From assembly GCA_016786965.1 (NCBI GenBank), contig JAEUVL010000432.1:1-5388 (forward strand): a stretch of 5,388 bases of DNA, in the 5' to 3' direction. The translations under genes were made by a program, and so were the position numbers. Each line of letters begins with the position of its first letter. Positions within the stretch are counted from its first letter, which is position 1. Positions 1 to 5,388 of this stretch are shown here, piece by piece. Under the pieces are notes generated by a model. That model made no database searches. It saw only the letters and a program-made list of their open reading frames with translations, and had not been told where the DNA came from. This stretch comes from Chitinophagaceae bacterium (GTDB lineage Bacteria > Bacteroidota > Bacteroidia > Chitinophagales > Chitinophagaceae).

Positions 1-140
1 AAAAATGGAAGTTCTCTTATGTGGCCGAGCTTTCCATGGGACCTGTACGTTTCTATGGTTCGTATGTTCCCAAATCTATGTACGAAAGGGGCCTGGATAT
101 AAGGCCATACAACTTCGGTTTCCGCTTTAGCAACTGGTAA
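1..140 (+). CDS. C-terminal end of an outer-membrane beta-barrel-like protein (5' partial)
   Basis: An open frame enters from the left edge (first full codon at 3) and ends at TAA 138-140, giving 45 visible residues that start KWKFSYVAEL and end YNFGFRFSNW. The alternating aromatic/polar pattern and the terminal aromatic residue (Trp) are typical of the last strand of outer-membrane beta-barrels, where the C-terminal aromatic acts as a recognition signal for the BAM assembly machinery. The family cannot be named from so little sequence. It is followed after about 20 bases by a hairpin terminator, consistent with a real gene end. It converges on the collagen-like lipoprotein gene. It could instead be the end of another secreted beta-rich protein. 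The call rests on the C-terminal pattern and codon-like reading only. Confidence 0.6.
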   Translation, partial: KWKFSYVAELSMGPVRFYGSYVPKSMYERGLDIRPYNFGFRFSNW

Positions 141-159
141 ATTTTATGAGCCAAAATAA

Positions 160-191
160 AAAAGCCGTCCTGAATCTACAGGACGGCTTTT
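160..191. terminator. Bidirectional intrinsic terminator between convergent genes
   Basis: A perfect 13-bp stem (160-172 pairing with 179-191, core AAGCCGTCCTG / CAGGACGGCTT) closes a 6-base loop. The GC-rich core is flanked by A-runs on the left and T-runs on the right, so each strand reads as stem plus U-tract. The minus strand has the better tract (six T, an A, then four T), so it probably serves the lipoprotein gene most efficiently; the plus strand has four T. It lies 19 bases after the stop at 140 and 19 bases beyond the lipoprotein stop at 211. Confidence 0.9.
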
Positions 192-210
192 ATTGTATAA
201 AGGAAGTTTA

Positions 211-921
211 TTATTTCCAACCTTGACCATTCGCCGGCAATTGGAGTGCCTGACAAACTTGCTCGTAAGACATTCTCTTAAGTTGTTCCGCAGTATAATT
301 AGTACCACCAACGCCAGCCGATTTACCGCCAGAAACACCACCGGGGATCAGGATATAACGAAACTGACCGCCTGAATTGACATTGGTAAATGTGATTGGA
401 GCAGATGTATTATTTAAAATATAAAACACATAAGTGATCTTGTTCAGTGAAGCCCGGTAATCAACTGTTTCGATGTTGTTTGGAGCTGCAGTAGGAAGAG
501 GAATATTGTAAGGTAATGCTATGGGATTGTTGCTTGTAACACCTCCCCTGAAATAGCAAAGTATTACACCCTGGTCAAGGATTGACTGGGAAAGACTCGG
601 TGCGGCAACAATGAATCTCTTTGCATTACCACCATTCAATGATAACATGGCTGTGTCTGCACCCCAGTTACCAGGTTCTGTAGTCCATGCTGAGTAGATG
701 ACATTGGCTGTGCCTGCGGGACCCTGGGGACCAGTAGGGCCAGTGGGACCCGAAGGACCAGTAGGACCAGTGGGACCTGTAGGGCCAGTAGGACCAGTAG
801 CTCCAGTAGGGCCTTGTGCGCCGTTAGCACCAACAGGGCCTTCCGGACCTTCCTTAGTGCAACTAATGGCTATAAATGTAATGGCGAATGCTAAAAGGGA
901 TAAAAGTCTGAGCTTTCTCAT
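211..921 (-). CDS. Lipoprotein with collagen-like Gly-X-Y stalk
   Basis: 236 residues. The N-terminus (MRKLRLL, a hydrophobic run, then AISC) is a signal peptide with a lipobox, so Cys21 should be lipidated and the protein membrane anchored. Only three residues (TKE) separate it from 16 consecutive Gly-X-Y triplets (residues 25-72), seven of them GPT: a collagen-like stalk, presumably trimeric. A non-repetitive domain of about 160 residues follows (starting NVIYSAW, with FRYILIPGG near 188-195), containing two cysteines (C122, C223) and ending near a conserved-looking YEQVCQAL. Collagen-like lipoproteins of this layout occur in Bacteroidota, but their function is generally unknown; I do not assign one. 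Surface display is inference. The ATG at 921-919 is chosen because it gives the intact signal peptide; no Shine-Dalgarno is seen, as is normal in this phylum. The gene is monocistronic, with its own terminator. Confidence 0.9.
   Translation of the reverse strand: MRKLRLLSLLAFAITFIAISCTKEGPEGPVGANGAQGPTGATGPTGPTGPTGPTGPSGPTGPTGPQGPAGTANVIYSAWTTEPGNWGADTAMLSLNGGNAKRFIVAAPSLSQSILDQGVILCYFRGGVTSNNPIALPYNIPLPTAAPNNIETVDYRASLNKITYVFYILNNTSAPITFTNVNSGGQFRYILIPGGVSGGKSAGVGGTNYTAEQLKRMSYEQVCQALQLPANGQGWK
706..849 (-). repeat. Collagen-like Gly-X-Y coding tandem repeat (9-bp periodicity)
   Basis: This is the DNA encoding residues 25-72 of the lipoprotein: 16 glycine-led triplets in register without a break. 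Triplets in order begin GPE, GPV, GAN, GAQ, GPT, GAT and then are mostly GPT, ending GPQ, GPA, GTA. At the DNA level it is an imperfect 9-bp repeat (GGNCCNRTN-like on the coding strand) with synonymous third-position variation. That variation suggests the array is kept for its protein sequence rather than being a fresh slippage product. Confidence 0.9.
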
Positions 922-956
922 AGCGTTTTAATTTGGCTGTTTAATTAGTTTCGGTT

Positions 957-987
957 TAAAAGTAAAGGGAAATTTCCTCATTACCAA
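957..987 (-). promoter_or_regulatory. Candidate Bacteroidota-type promoter for the collagen-like lipoprotein
   Basis: Reading the minus strand, TTG (987-985) is followed after 20 bases by TACTTTTA (964-957). This is one mismatch from the Bacteroidota -7 consensus TAnnTTTG. It would place the transcript start roughly 30 bases before the ATG at 921. The region is AT-rich and the match imperfect, so this is tentative. Confidence 0.35.
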
Positions 988-1050
988 GAGAAAATAAAGG
1001 TAAAGGAAAAAAAGCCATCCTGCCATCGGTTTTATTAAAAAAAATAAGGA

Positions 1051-1080
1051 TTGGCCTTTTTTATTGAAAGGCTATATTTG
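1051..1080 (+). promoter_or_regulatory. Bacteroidota primary sigma-factor promoter for the outer-membrane barrel gene
   Basis: TTG at 1051-1053 (-33 element) and TATATTTG at 1073-1080 (-7 element) are separated by 19 bases. The -7 box matches TAnnTTTG exactly, and the spacing is within the range described for Bacteroidota. The box ends 20 bases before the ATG at 1101, implying a short leader of about 15 bases with no Shine-Dalgarno. Confidence 0.75.
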
Positions 1081-1100
1081 TCCAAAGTCTGATTGTTGTT

Positions 1101-1847
1101 ATGCAAAAAATCAAATGTTTTTTTACCAGTATTTTGCTATTGTCTGCTTGTGTGGTTAATGGCCAGTTTGCCAAAGGAGACCGGATGGCCGGTGCATCTG
1201 TAGGCAGCATCTTTTTCAACTCTGGTAACGCTGATGTTACTTTTCCGCAAAGCAGGGGCTATTCCAGCACCAGTAGTGGCTATGGACTTCGGATAGAGCC
1301 AAGTTTTGGCTGGTTCATCACAGAAAAAACAGCTATCGGCGCATCTGTTAATATCAACCCGACAGGGCAGGAGATTCGCTATGAAGACCTTGGCACCACT
1401 TTTCAGGAAGACAAGAACACCAATTTCAATATTGGCGTAGGTGGATTTATCCGTAACTATTTTGGTGGAGCCAGCTCCTTTCGGCCATTTGGTCAGTTTG
1501 GGTTCAATGCCGGTATAAATTCCGGTACATCCGACGGTTTTAAATATTATGACGGTACGCCAGATTATAAGACCAGCTATGATGGTAAATCATCCGGCGG
1601 TTTTTTTGCGAATGCCATTTTACAAGTAGGCTTTACAAAAATGGTGGGTGCACAAACGGGACTGGATTTCTACCTGGGCTATAATTATTCATATAATAAG
1701 AATACTTATCTCACCAATTACAGTACTGACCTGGACCTTGACGGTGATATTGATTACACCTCTACCAATGAACCAACTACCAAATTCACCAATCATGGAC
1801 TGATAGTAGGTGTTGGTTTCCAGGTGTTCCTGAAAGGGAAAAAATAG
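1101..1847 (+). CDS. Outer-membrane beta-barrel protein
   Basis: 248 residues. The N-terminus MQKIKCFFTSILLLSACVVNGQ is a signal peptide, most likely cut before or at Gln22 (NG-Q), giving a mature start QFAKGDRMAGASVG, the usual opening of small Bacteroidota barrels. The rest alternates glycine/aromatic strands with polar loops (for example GLRIEPSFGWFITEK at 62-76, FRPFGQFGFNAGIN at 127-140, DFYLGYNYSYNKN at 189-201) and ends with the strand GLIVGVGFQVFLKGKK. This fits a small barrel of perhaps eight strands, of the OmpA-transmembrane/OMP_b-brl kind; the strand count is inference. Two features stand out: LSAC at 14-17 resembles a lipobox, and the loop at 210-218 reads DLDLDGDID, a DxDxDG calcium-binding-like motif. 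No ligand or specific role can be assigned. It has a strong promoter just upstream and a terminator just downstream, so it is a single-gene transcript. Start chosen at the ATG giving the signal peptide. Confidence 0.88.
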   Translation: MQKIKCFFTSILLLSACVVNGQFAKGDRMAGASVGSIFFNSGNADVTFPQSRGYSSTSSGYGLRIEPSFGWFITEKTAIGASVNINPTGQEIRYEDLGTTFQEDKNTNFNIGVGGFIRNYFGGASSFRPFGQFGFNAGINSGTSDGFKYYDGTPDYKTSYDGKSSGGFFANAILQVGFTKMVGAQTGLDFYLGYNYSYNKNTYLTNYSTDLDLDGDIDYTSTNEPTTKFTNHGLIVGVGFQVFLKGKK

Positions 1848-1873
1848 ATCCGGCAGATCGTGGTATATAATGA

Positions 1874-1913
1874 AAACAGGGTATAAAAGTTGTTCAACTT
1901 ATATACCCTGTTT
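1874..1913. terminator. Bidirectional hairpin terminator between the barrel gene and the dksA-like gene
   Basis: A 12-bp perfect stem (AAACAGGGTATA at 1874-1885 with TATACCCTGTTT at 1902-1913), one A-A mismatch, then five more pairs (1887-1891 with 1896-1900) close a 4-base loop. On the plus strand it is followed by TTTAGTTTTA and on the minus strand by a T-rich CATTATATA stretch. It lies 26 bases after the barrel stop and 30 bases beyond the dksA-like stop, and fits both converging transcripts. Confidence 0.85.
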
Positions 1914-1925
1914 AGTTTTATGACT

Positions 1926-1941
1926 GGTACTTTTTAGTACC
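1926..1941 (-). other. Small hairpin just after the dksA-like stop codon
   Basis: GGTACT (1926-1931) pairs perfectly with AGTACC (1936-1941) around a 4-base loop. It begins two bases after the TAA on the minus strand. It has no U-tract of its own, so it is more likely a 3'-end stability element or an accessory to the larger terminator than a terminator itself. It could also be chance, since the stem is only 6 bp. Confidence 0.4.
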
Positions 1942-1943
1942 GC

Positions 1944-2816
1944 TTATTTATTCATCATTTGCTTGGCCTCAATGCTTAGGGTGGCATGGGGCACTGCTCT
2001 CAGCCTGGCTTTATCGATCAGCTTTCCGGTAACCCGGCAGATGCCGTAGGTCTTATTTTCAATCCGCATCATTGCCTTCTCCAGGTGATCAATAAAGGTG
2101 ATCTGACGGCTGGCCATTTGACTCAGTTGCTCCCTTTCCATACTCACACTGCCATCTTCCATGGTCATGTAGCGGCCTTCATCCATATCTCCGCCTTCTT
2201 CCTTGCGGGTGATAAGTCCCTGCAGGTAATTCAGTTCCTTTTTGGCAGCATCCAGTTTCTTCTGGATGATCTCCCTGAATTCTTGCAGGTCAGCATCCGA
2301 ATAACGCATGGTGGGGCCATTTGCTGCATAATTGATTGCAGAGGCGTCCAATACAGATTTCGTGAACTCAGGTTCATACTTCACAGAACTCTTGGTGGTG
2401 GTTTTGGGTATTACCACTTTAGAGGGTTTGGGCGGTTCTTTTTTAATCACTGGTTGTACTTTAGGTTTGATGGAAACAAGGGATTTAGGGTCAATCTGTC
2501 CCGGCTTCCCTGTTTTCACAGGCTCAGCTTTCTGAACCGGCGGTTCTGGCTTTTCTGCCACTTTCGCAACAGGCTTAGCCACAGGTTGAGCTGTCACCTT
2601 AGGTGCAGGCTTAGCTGCTGCTTTAGGTGCCGGTTTTGCGGCTGCTTTTGGAGCAGGTTTAGCTGCCGGCTTTTTAGGAGCTGGCTTGGCCGCCTTTTTG
2701 GGGGCGGGTTTAGGGGCAGATTTTTTCACAGTTTTCTTTGCTGCAGGTTTTTTAGCCGCAGCTTTGGGGGCGGGTTTGGCGGCCTTTTTTGGTGCCGGTT
2801 TTTTCTTATTAGCCAT
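1944..2816 (-). CDS. DksA/TraR-family regulator with histone-H1-like Lys/Ala/Pro tail
   Basis: 290 residues from the ATG at 2816. Residues 3-82 are almost only Lys, Ala and Pro with seven KPAP motifs (starting at 6, 14, 36, 44, 53, 61, 69), resembling a histone-H1-type DNA-binding tail. A Pro/Lys/Val-rich linker runs to about 145. The C-terminal part is DksA-like: a helix from about 174 (DADLQEFREIIQKKLDAAKK), a tip region with acidic residues (GGDMDEGRYMTMEDG), a return helix (about 235-253) and the finger YGICRVTGKLIDKARLRAVPHATLSIEAK. Of the four Cys of the classical DksA zinc finger only Cys260 remains; the others align with Thr263, Ser281 and Ala284. This degenerate form is known in Bacteroidota. 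DksA binds the RNA polymerase secondary channel and works with ppGpp; whether this one does is inference. E. coli DksA has 151 residues, so the tail accounts for the extra length. A TTG at 2840 would add eight residues and overlap ileS; the ATG is preferred for its AAAGGG seven bases upstream and 4-base gap to ileS. Confidence 0.87.
   Translation of the reverse strand: MANKKKPAPKKAAKPAPKAAAKKPAAKKTVKKSAPKPAPKKAAKPAPKKPAAKPAPKAAAKPAPKAAAKPAPKVTAQPVAKPVAKVAEKPEPPVQKAEPVKTGKPGQIDPKSLVSIKPKVQPVIKKEPPKPSKVVIPKTTTKSSVKYEPEFTKSVLDASAINYAANGPTMRYSDADLQEFREIIQKKLDAAKKELNYLQGLITRKEEGGDMDEGRYMTMEDGSVSMEREQLSQMASRQITFIDHLEKAMMRIENKTYGICRVTGKLIDKARLRAVPHATLSIEAKQMMNK
2571..2810 (-). repeat. KPAP/AAAK-coding low-complexity repeat in the dksA-like gene
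   Basis: This stretch encodes residues 3-82 of the DksA-like protein. The unit is roughly AKPAPKAA, and the last three KPAP copies are exactly 8 residues (24 bases) apart at residues 53, 61 and 69. The codons vary (GCA/GCC/GCT, AAA/AAG, CCT/CCC), so the DNA repeat is imperfect while the amino-acid pattern is kept. The complementary strand is also open as a side effect of this composition. Confidence 0.8.
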
Positions 2817-2820
2817 AAGT

Positions 2821-5388
2821 TTACCCTTTTTTTGAAACAATCACATTTAGCGAAACATCGTTAATCTCTATTCCGGTAGTACCCGGAATATCGGCCTGTA
2901 AATCAGGTTCAAATTCCAGCGTATCCGCCAGAATTTCGGCGCAAATATAGTCTTTATACTGTGCCAACGACTCTTTTAATCCGTCGATGGCTGATACTTT
3001 CACCTCTATTCTGTCTGTCAGCTCAAAACCACTGTCTTTCCGGATCTTTTGCACCCGGTTCACAAACTCCCTGGCATTGCCTTCAGCTTCCAGTTCCGGC
3101 GTTACCGTTACATCCAGCGCCACGGTCAGGCTGCCTTTATTGGCCACTGTCCAGCCCGGAATATCCTCACTGCTGATATCAACTTCAGTAAGTTGTAATA
3201 TTACAGGTTCGCCATCAACTGACAAATTATATTGCCCTTCTTTTTCCAACAAGGCTATGTCTTCTTGTGAAAACTGTGCCAAAGCGGCTGATACAGCTTT
3301 CATCTTCGGGCCCAGCTTTTTACCCAGTGCCACAAAGTTTGGCTTGATCTTTTTGCTGATAAAGGTATTCTCCGGGTTCAGGTACTCTATCTCTTTTACA
3401 TTCACTTCCGCTTTTACCAGGTCTTCTATCTTTTGCAGTTGTTCCTTCATTGAAGTGGTAAGTACAGGTATCAGTACTTTTTGCAACGGCTGGCGCACCT
3501 TTATATTCACTTTTTTCCGGAGCGACAACACCAAAGAAGAGGCATCCTGTGCCAGTTGCATTCTTTCTTCCAGAGGCTCATCAATCACCGATTCGTTGGC
3601 CACCGGGTAATCAGTATGATGAACGGATTCCTGAGAGAATCTTCCCGTTACTGCATTCAGGTTTTGAAACACCACATCACTAAAGAAAGGAGAGATCGGC
3701 GCAATCAGTCTTGTTATCGTTTCCAGGCACTCATACAATGTTTGATACGCACATATCTTATCCTGCTCGTACTCGCCTTTCCAGAAGCGGCGGCGGCAGA
3801 GCCGCACATACCAATTACTCAGGTGTTCATCCACAAAATCTTCTATCACCCGGCCCGCCTGCGTGGGTTCGTAATCATCCATGTACTCGTTCGCCTTCTT
3901 TACCACGGTATTGAGCGAGGAAAGTATCCAGCGATCTATTTCAGGCCTTTCTTGCAGAGGAATATATGCTTCTTTGAAAGCAAACCCGTCCACATTAGAA
4001 TACAGGGCAAAGAACTGGTAGGTATTATACAAGGTGCCGAAGAACTTACGTTGCACTTCTTTAATGCCATCAAGATCAAACTTCATGTTGTCCCACGGAG
4101 AAGCATTGGTAACGAGATACCAGCGGGTGGCATCTGCGCCATAAGTTTCTATGGTTGTAAAAGGATCAACCACATTGCCCAACCTTTTGCTCATCTTGTT
4201 GCCATTCTTATCCAGCACCAGCCCGTTTGATACACAGGTTTTGTAAGCGACACTATCAAATAACATCACGGCCAGTGCATGCAATGTATAAAACCAGCCT
4301 CTTGTCTGGTCCACGCCTTCGGCAATATAATCGGCAGGAAAACTTTTTTCGAATGTCTCTTTATTTTCAAAGGGGAAATGCCATTGGGCATAAGGCATAG
4401 CACCAGAATCGAACCATACATCAATAAGGTCAGGTACCCTTTTCATGGGTTTTCCCGATTTGCTTACCAAAATGATATCGTCTACATATGGTTTGTGTAA
4501 ATCTAAGTTGGCCGAAGACAGTTGAGCGTTGACCGTTTCTCCCAATTCCTGTTTTGCCTTTTCTGCTTCAACTAATAATTCTGTAACACTCCCAATACAA
4601 ATTTCTTCTTCTCCATCTTCTGTTTTCCAGATGGGTAAAGGTGTTCCCCAAAATCTCGAACGGCTCAGATTCCAATCCACCACATTCTCCAGCCAGTTAC
4701 CAAAGCGGCCTTCGCCGGTTGATTTGGGTTTCCAGTTGATGGTTTTGTTCAGTTCCACCATTCTTTCCTTTACAGCGGTGGTCTTAATGAACCATGCATC
4801 CAATGGATAATAAAGGATGGGCTTATCAGTCCGCCAGCAATGCGGGTAGGTGTGATCGTATTTCTCTTTTTTGAACAGCTTTCCTTCTTCCTGCATTTTC
4901 AACACCAGCCTGTCATCCACACTCAGGTATTTTTTCAGGTCTTTTACCTTGCCATGTGCTTCCAGTATGGTCTTTTGTTTGTGGTATTCGGCCGATTTCT
5001 CCTCTTCAGTCAGGTAATCTTCTTTTACATATTCATCGCCGTACAGGAAAACACCATCCCGGATGCCTTCGAGGAATTTACCTCTCCGGTCCACCATGGT
5101 GAGTATCCCGATATTGTATTTCTTACCTACTTTATAGTCATCTGCACCAAAGGCCGGGGCGGTATGAACGATACCGGTACCATCTTCTGTAGTAACGAAG
5201 CTGTCCACCATTACCCTAAATGGTTTGGCTCCCGGAGTTATCTCTTCAATTACTTTTAAAGAATTGGCTTCAAAAGTAAGGAGTTGTTCGTACTCGCAGC
5301 CTTCGAGGTCTGAACCTTTGAATTCCGCCAATATTTTATACGGAAGATTCTTGCCATCGTTTTTATACTCAGCAAAATCTGCATTTTC
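2821..5388 (-). CDS. ileS: Isoleucyl-tRNA synthetase, C-terminal 855 residues (N-terminus outside window)
   Basis: Class I aminoacyl-tRNA synthetase that charges tRNA-Ile with isoleucine in the cytoplasm. The frame is open to the right edge, with first visible residues ENADFAEYKN. Using visible-residue numbers: the CP1 editing domain shows GTGIVHTAPAFGADD (about 70-84), which clears mischarged valine; HCWRTDKP is at 183-190; WFDSG at 325-329; DQTRGWFYT at 360-368; and the catalytic loop KMSKR, a KMSKS variant, at 398-402 (DNA 4183-4197). The anticodon-binding helical domain begins near DRWILSSLN (485), followed by a long C-terminal region. The HIGH motif and roughly 250-300 N-terminal residues are expected beyond the edge. 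The C-terminus lacks a Cys-rich zinc knuckle like that of E. coli IleRS, fitting the eukaryote-like IleRS type; this subtype call is inference. A leucine TTG at 5331 is internal, not a start. Stop TAA at 2821-2823, 4 bases before the dksA-like ATG, so the two are probably co-transcribed. Confidence 0.97.
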   Translation of the reverse strand, partial: ENADFAEYKNDGKNLPYKILAEFKGSDLEGCEYEQLLTFEANSLKVIEEITPGAKPFRVMVDSFVTTEDGTGIVHTAPAFGADDYKVGKKYNIGILTMVDRRGKFLEGIRDGVFLYGDEYVKEDYLTEEEKSAEYHKQKTILEAHGKVKDLKKYLSVDDRLVLKMQEEGKLFKKEKYDHTYPHCWRTDKPILYYPLDAWFIKTTAVKERMVELNKTINWKPKSTGEGRFGNWLENVVDWNLSRSRFWGTPLPIWKTEDGEEEICIGSVTELLVEAEKAKQELGETVNAQLSSANLDLHKPYVDDIILVSKSGKPMKRVPDLIDVWFDSGAMPYAQWHFPFENKETFEKSFPADYIAEGVDQTRGWFYTLHALAVMLFDSVAYKTCVSNGLVLDKNGNKMSKRLGNVVDPFTTIETYGADATRWYLVTNASPWDNMKFDLDGIKEVQRKFFGTLYNTYQFFALYSNVDGFAFKEAYIPLQERPEIDRWILSSLNTVVKKANEYMDDYEPTQAGRVIEDFVDEHLSNWYVRLCRRRFWKGEYEQDKICAYQTLYECLETITRLIAPISPFFSDVVFQNLNAVTGRFSQESVHHTDYPVANESVIDEPLEERMQLAQDASSLVLSLRKKVNIKVRQPLQKVLIPVLTTSMKEQLQKIEDLVKAEVNVKEIEYLNPENTFISKKIKPNFVALGKKLGPKMKAVSAALAQFSQEDIALLEKEGQYNLSVDGEPVILQLTEVDISSEDIPGWTVANKGSLTVALDVTVTPELEAEGNAREFVNRVQKIRKDSGFELTDRIEVKVSAIDGLKESLAQYKDYICAEILADTLEFEPDLQADIPGTTGIEINDVSLNVIVSKKG
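2824..2829 (-). promoter_or_regulatory. Shine-Dalgarno-like AAAGGG for the dksA-like gene
   Basis: AAAGGG lies in the last codons of ileS, seven bases before the ATG at 2816. Good spacing and position favour that ATG over the upstream in-frame TTG at 2840. Ribosomes ending ileS would terminate within a few bases of this start, so translational coupling is plausible. Confidence 0.5.

Noticed and set aside
706..849. Tandem repeat considered as a CRISPR-like or VNTR array
   Set aside because: The 9-bp period is in frame and explained by Gly-X-Y codons. There are no spacers or constant long repeats.
698..931. Plus-strand open frame rich in GPVGPVGP, opposite the collagen-like stalk
   Set aside because: The GGNCCN codon pattern is nearly self-complementary, so the antisense strand also reads Gly-Pro repeats. 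It has no signal, promoter or continuation beyond the repeat; it is a shadow.
1008..1022. AAAAAAGCCATCCTG resembles the left arm of the terminator at 157-172
   Set aside because: The match is short and lacks the matching right arm at close range. There is no gene end here needing a terminator, so it is probably coincidence.
1986..2864. 292-codon plus-strand open frame opposite the dksA-like gene
   Set aside because: Its length comes from the Lys/Ala/Pro composition of the opposite strand, which gives Arg/Cys/Phe/Gly-rich nonsense. The minus-strand protein has a recognisable DksA module and operon context.
3481..4230. 249-codon plus-strand open frame inside ileS
   Set aside because: It lies entirely antisense to well-conserved ileS motifs including KMSKR, and its translation shows no recognisable domain.
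4840..5259. 139-codon hydrophobic plus-strand open frame inside ileS
   Set aside because: The Phe-rich, membrane-like look is the complement of Lys/Glu-rich ileS codons, so it is a shadow and not a membrane protein.
5329..5331. TTG as the start of ileS
   Set aside because: The reading frame continues upstream without a stop to the window edge with IleRS-like sequence, and the HIGH-containing N-terminus would be missing, so this is an internal leucine.

Overview
The window looks like chromosomal DNA of a member of the Bacteroidota, most likely near Chitinophagaceae; the family-level placement is inference. Supporting signs are a textbook Bacteroidota -7 promoter box (TATATTTG), a DksA-type protein with the phylum's CRVTGKLI-style degenerate zinc finger, an isoleucyl-tRNA synthetase with no visible C-terminal Cys zinc knuckle, an outer-membrane beta-barrel protein of the kind abundant in this phylum, and a lack of strong Shine-Dalgarno sequences.

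Layout, left to right: (1) 1-140, plus strand: the last 45 codons of an outer-membrane barrel-like gene that begins outside the window. (2) 160-191: a strong hairpin terminator shared by two convergent genes. (3) 211-921, minus strand: a lipoprotein with a short collagen-like Gly-X-Y stalk. (4) 922-1100: a divergent intergenic region with a clear promoter for the rightward gene and a weaker candidate for the leftward one. (5) 1101-1847, plus strand: a complete 248-residue outer-membrane beta-barrel protein. (6) 1848-1943: a second bidirectional hairpin terminator plus a small hairpin just after the next gene's stop. (7) 1944-2816, minus strand: a DksA/TraR-family regulator with a long Lys/Ala/Pro-rich histone-H1-like N-terminal tail. 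(8) 2821-5388, minus strand: the C-terminal 855 codons of ileS, which runs off the right edge.

ileS and the dksA-like gene are 4 bases apart on the same strand and almost certainly form one transcription unit, linking tRNA charging with a stringent-response-type RNA polymerase regulator. The left half is a cell-envelope cluster of two barrel-type proteins and one lipoprotein, with no sign that they form one operon. Every gene boundary here is convergent, divergent or tightly co-directional. No gene-free stretch exceeds 180 bases.

I found no mobile element, CRISPR array, tRNA, rRNA or convincing new multi-gene system. The two most distinctive items are low-complexity fusions: the collagen-like lipoprotein stalk and the H1-like tail on the DksA-type regulator.
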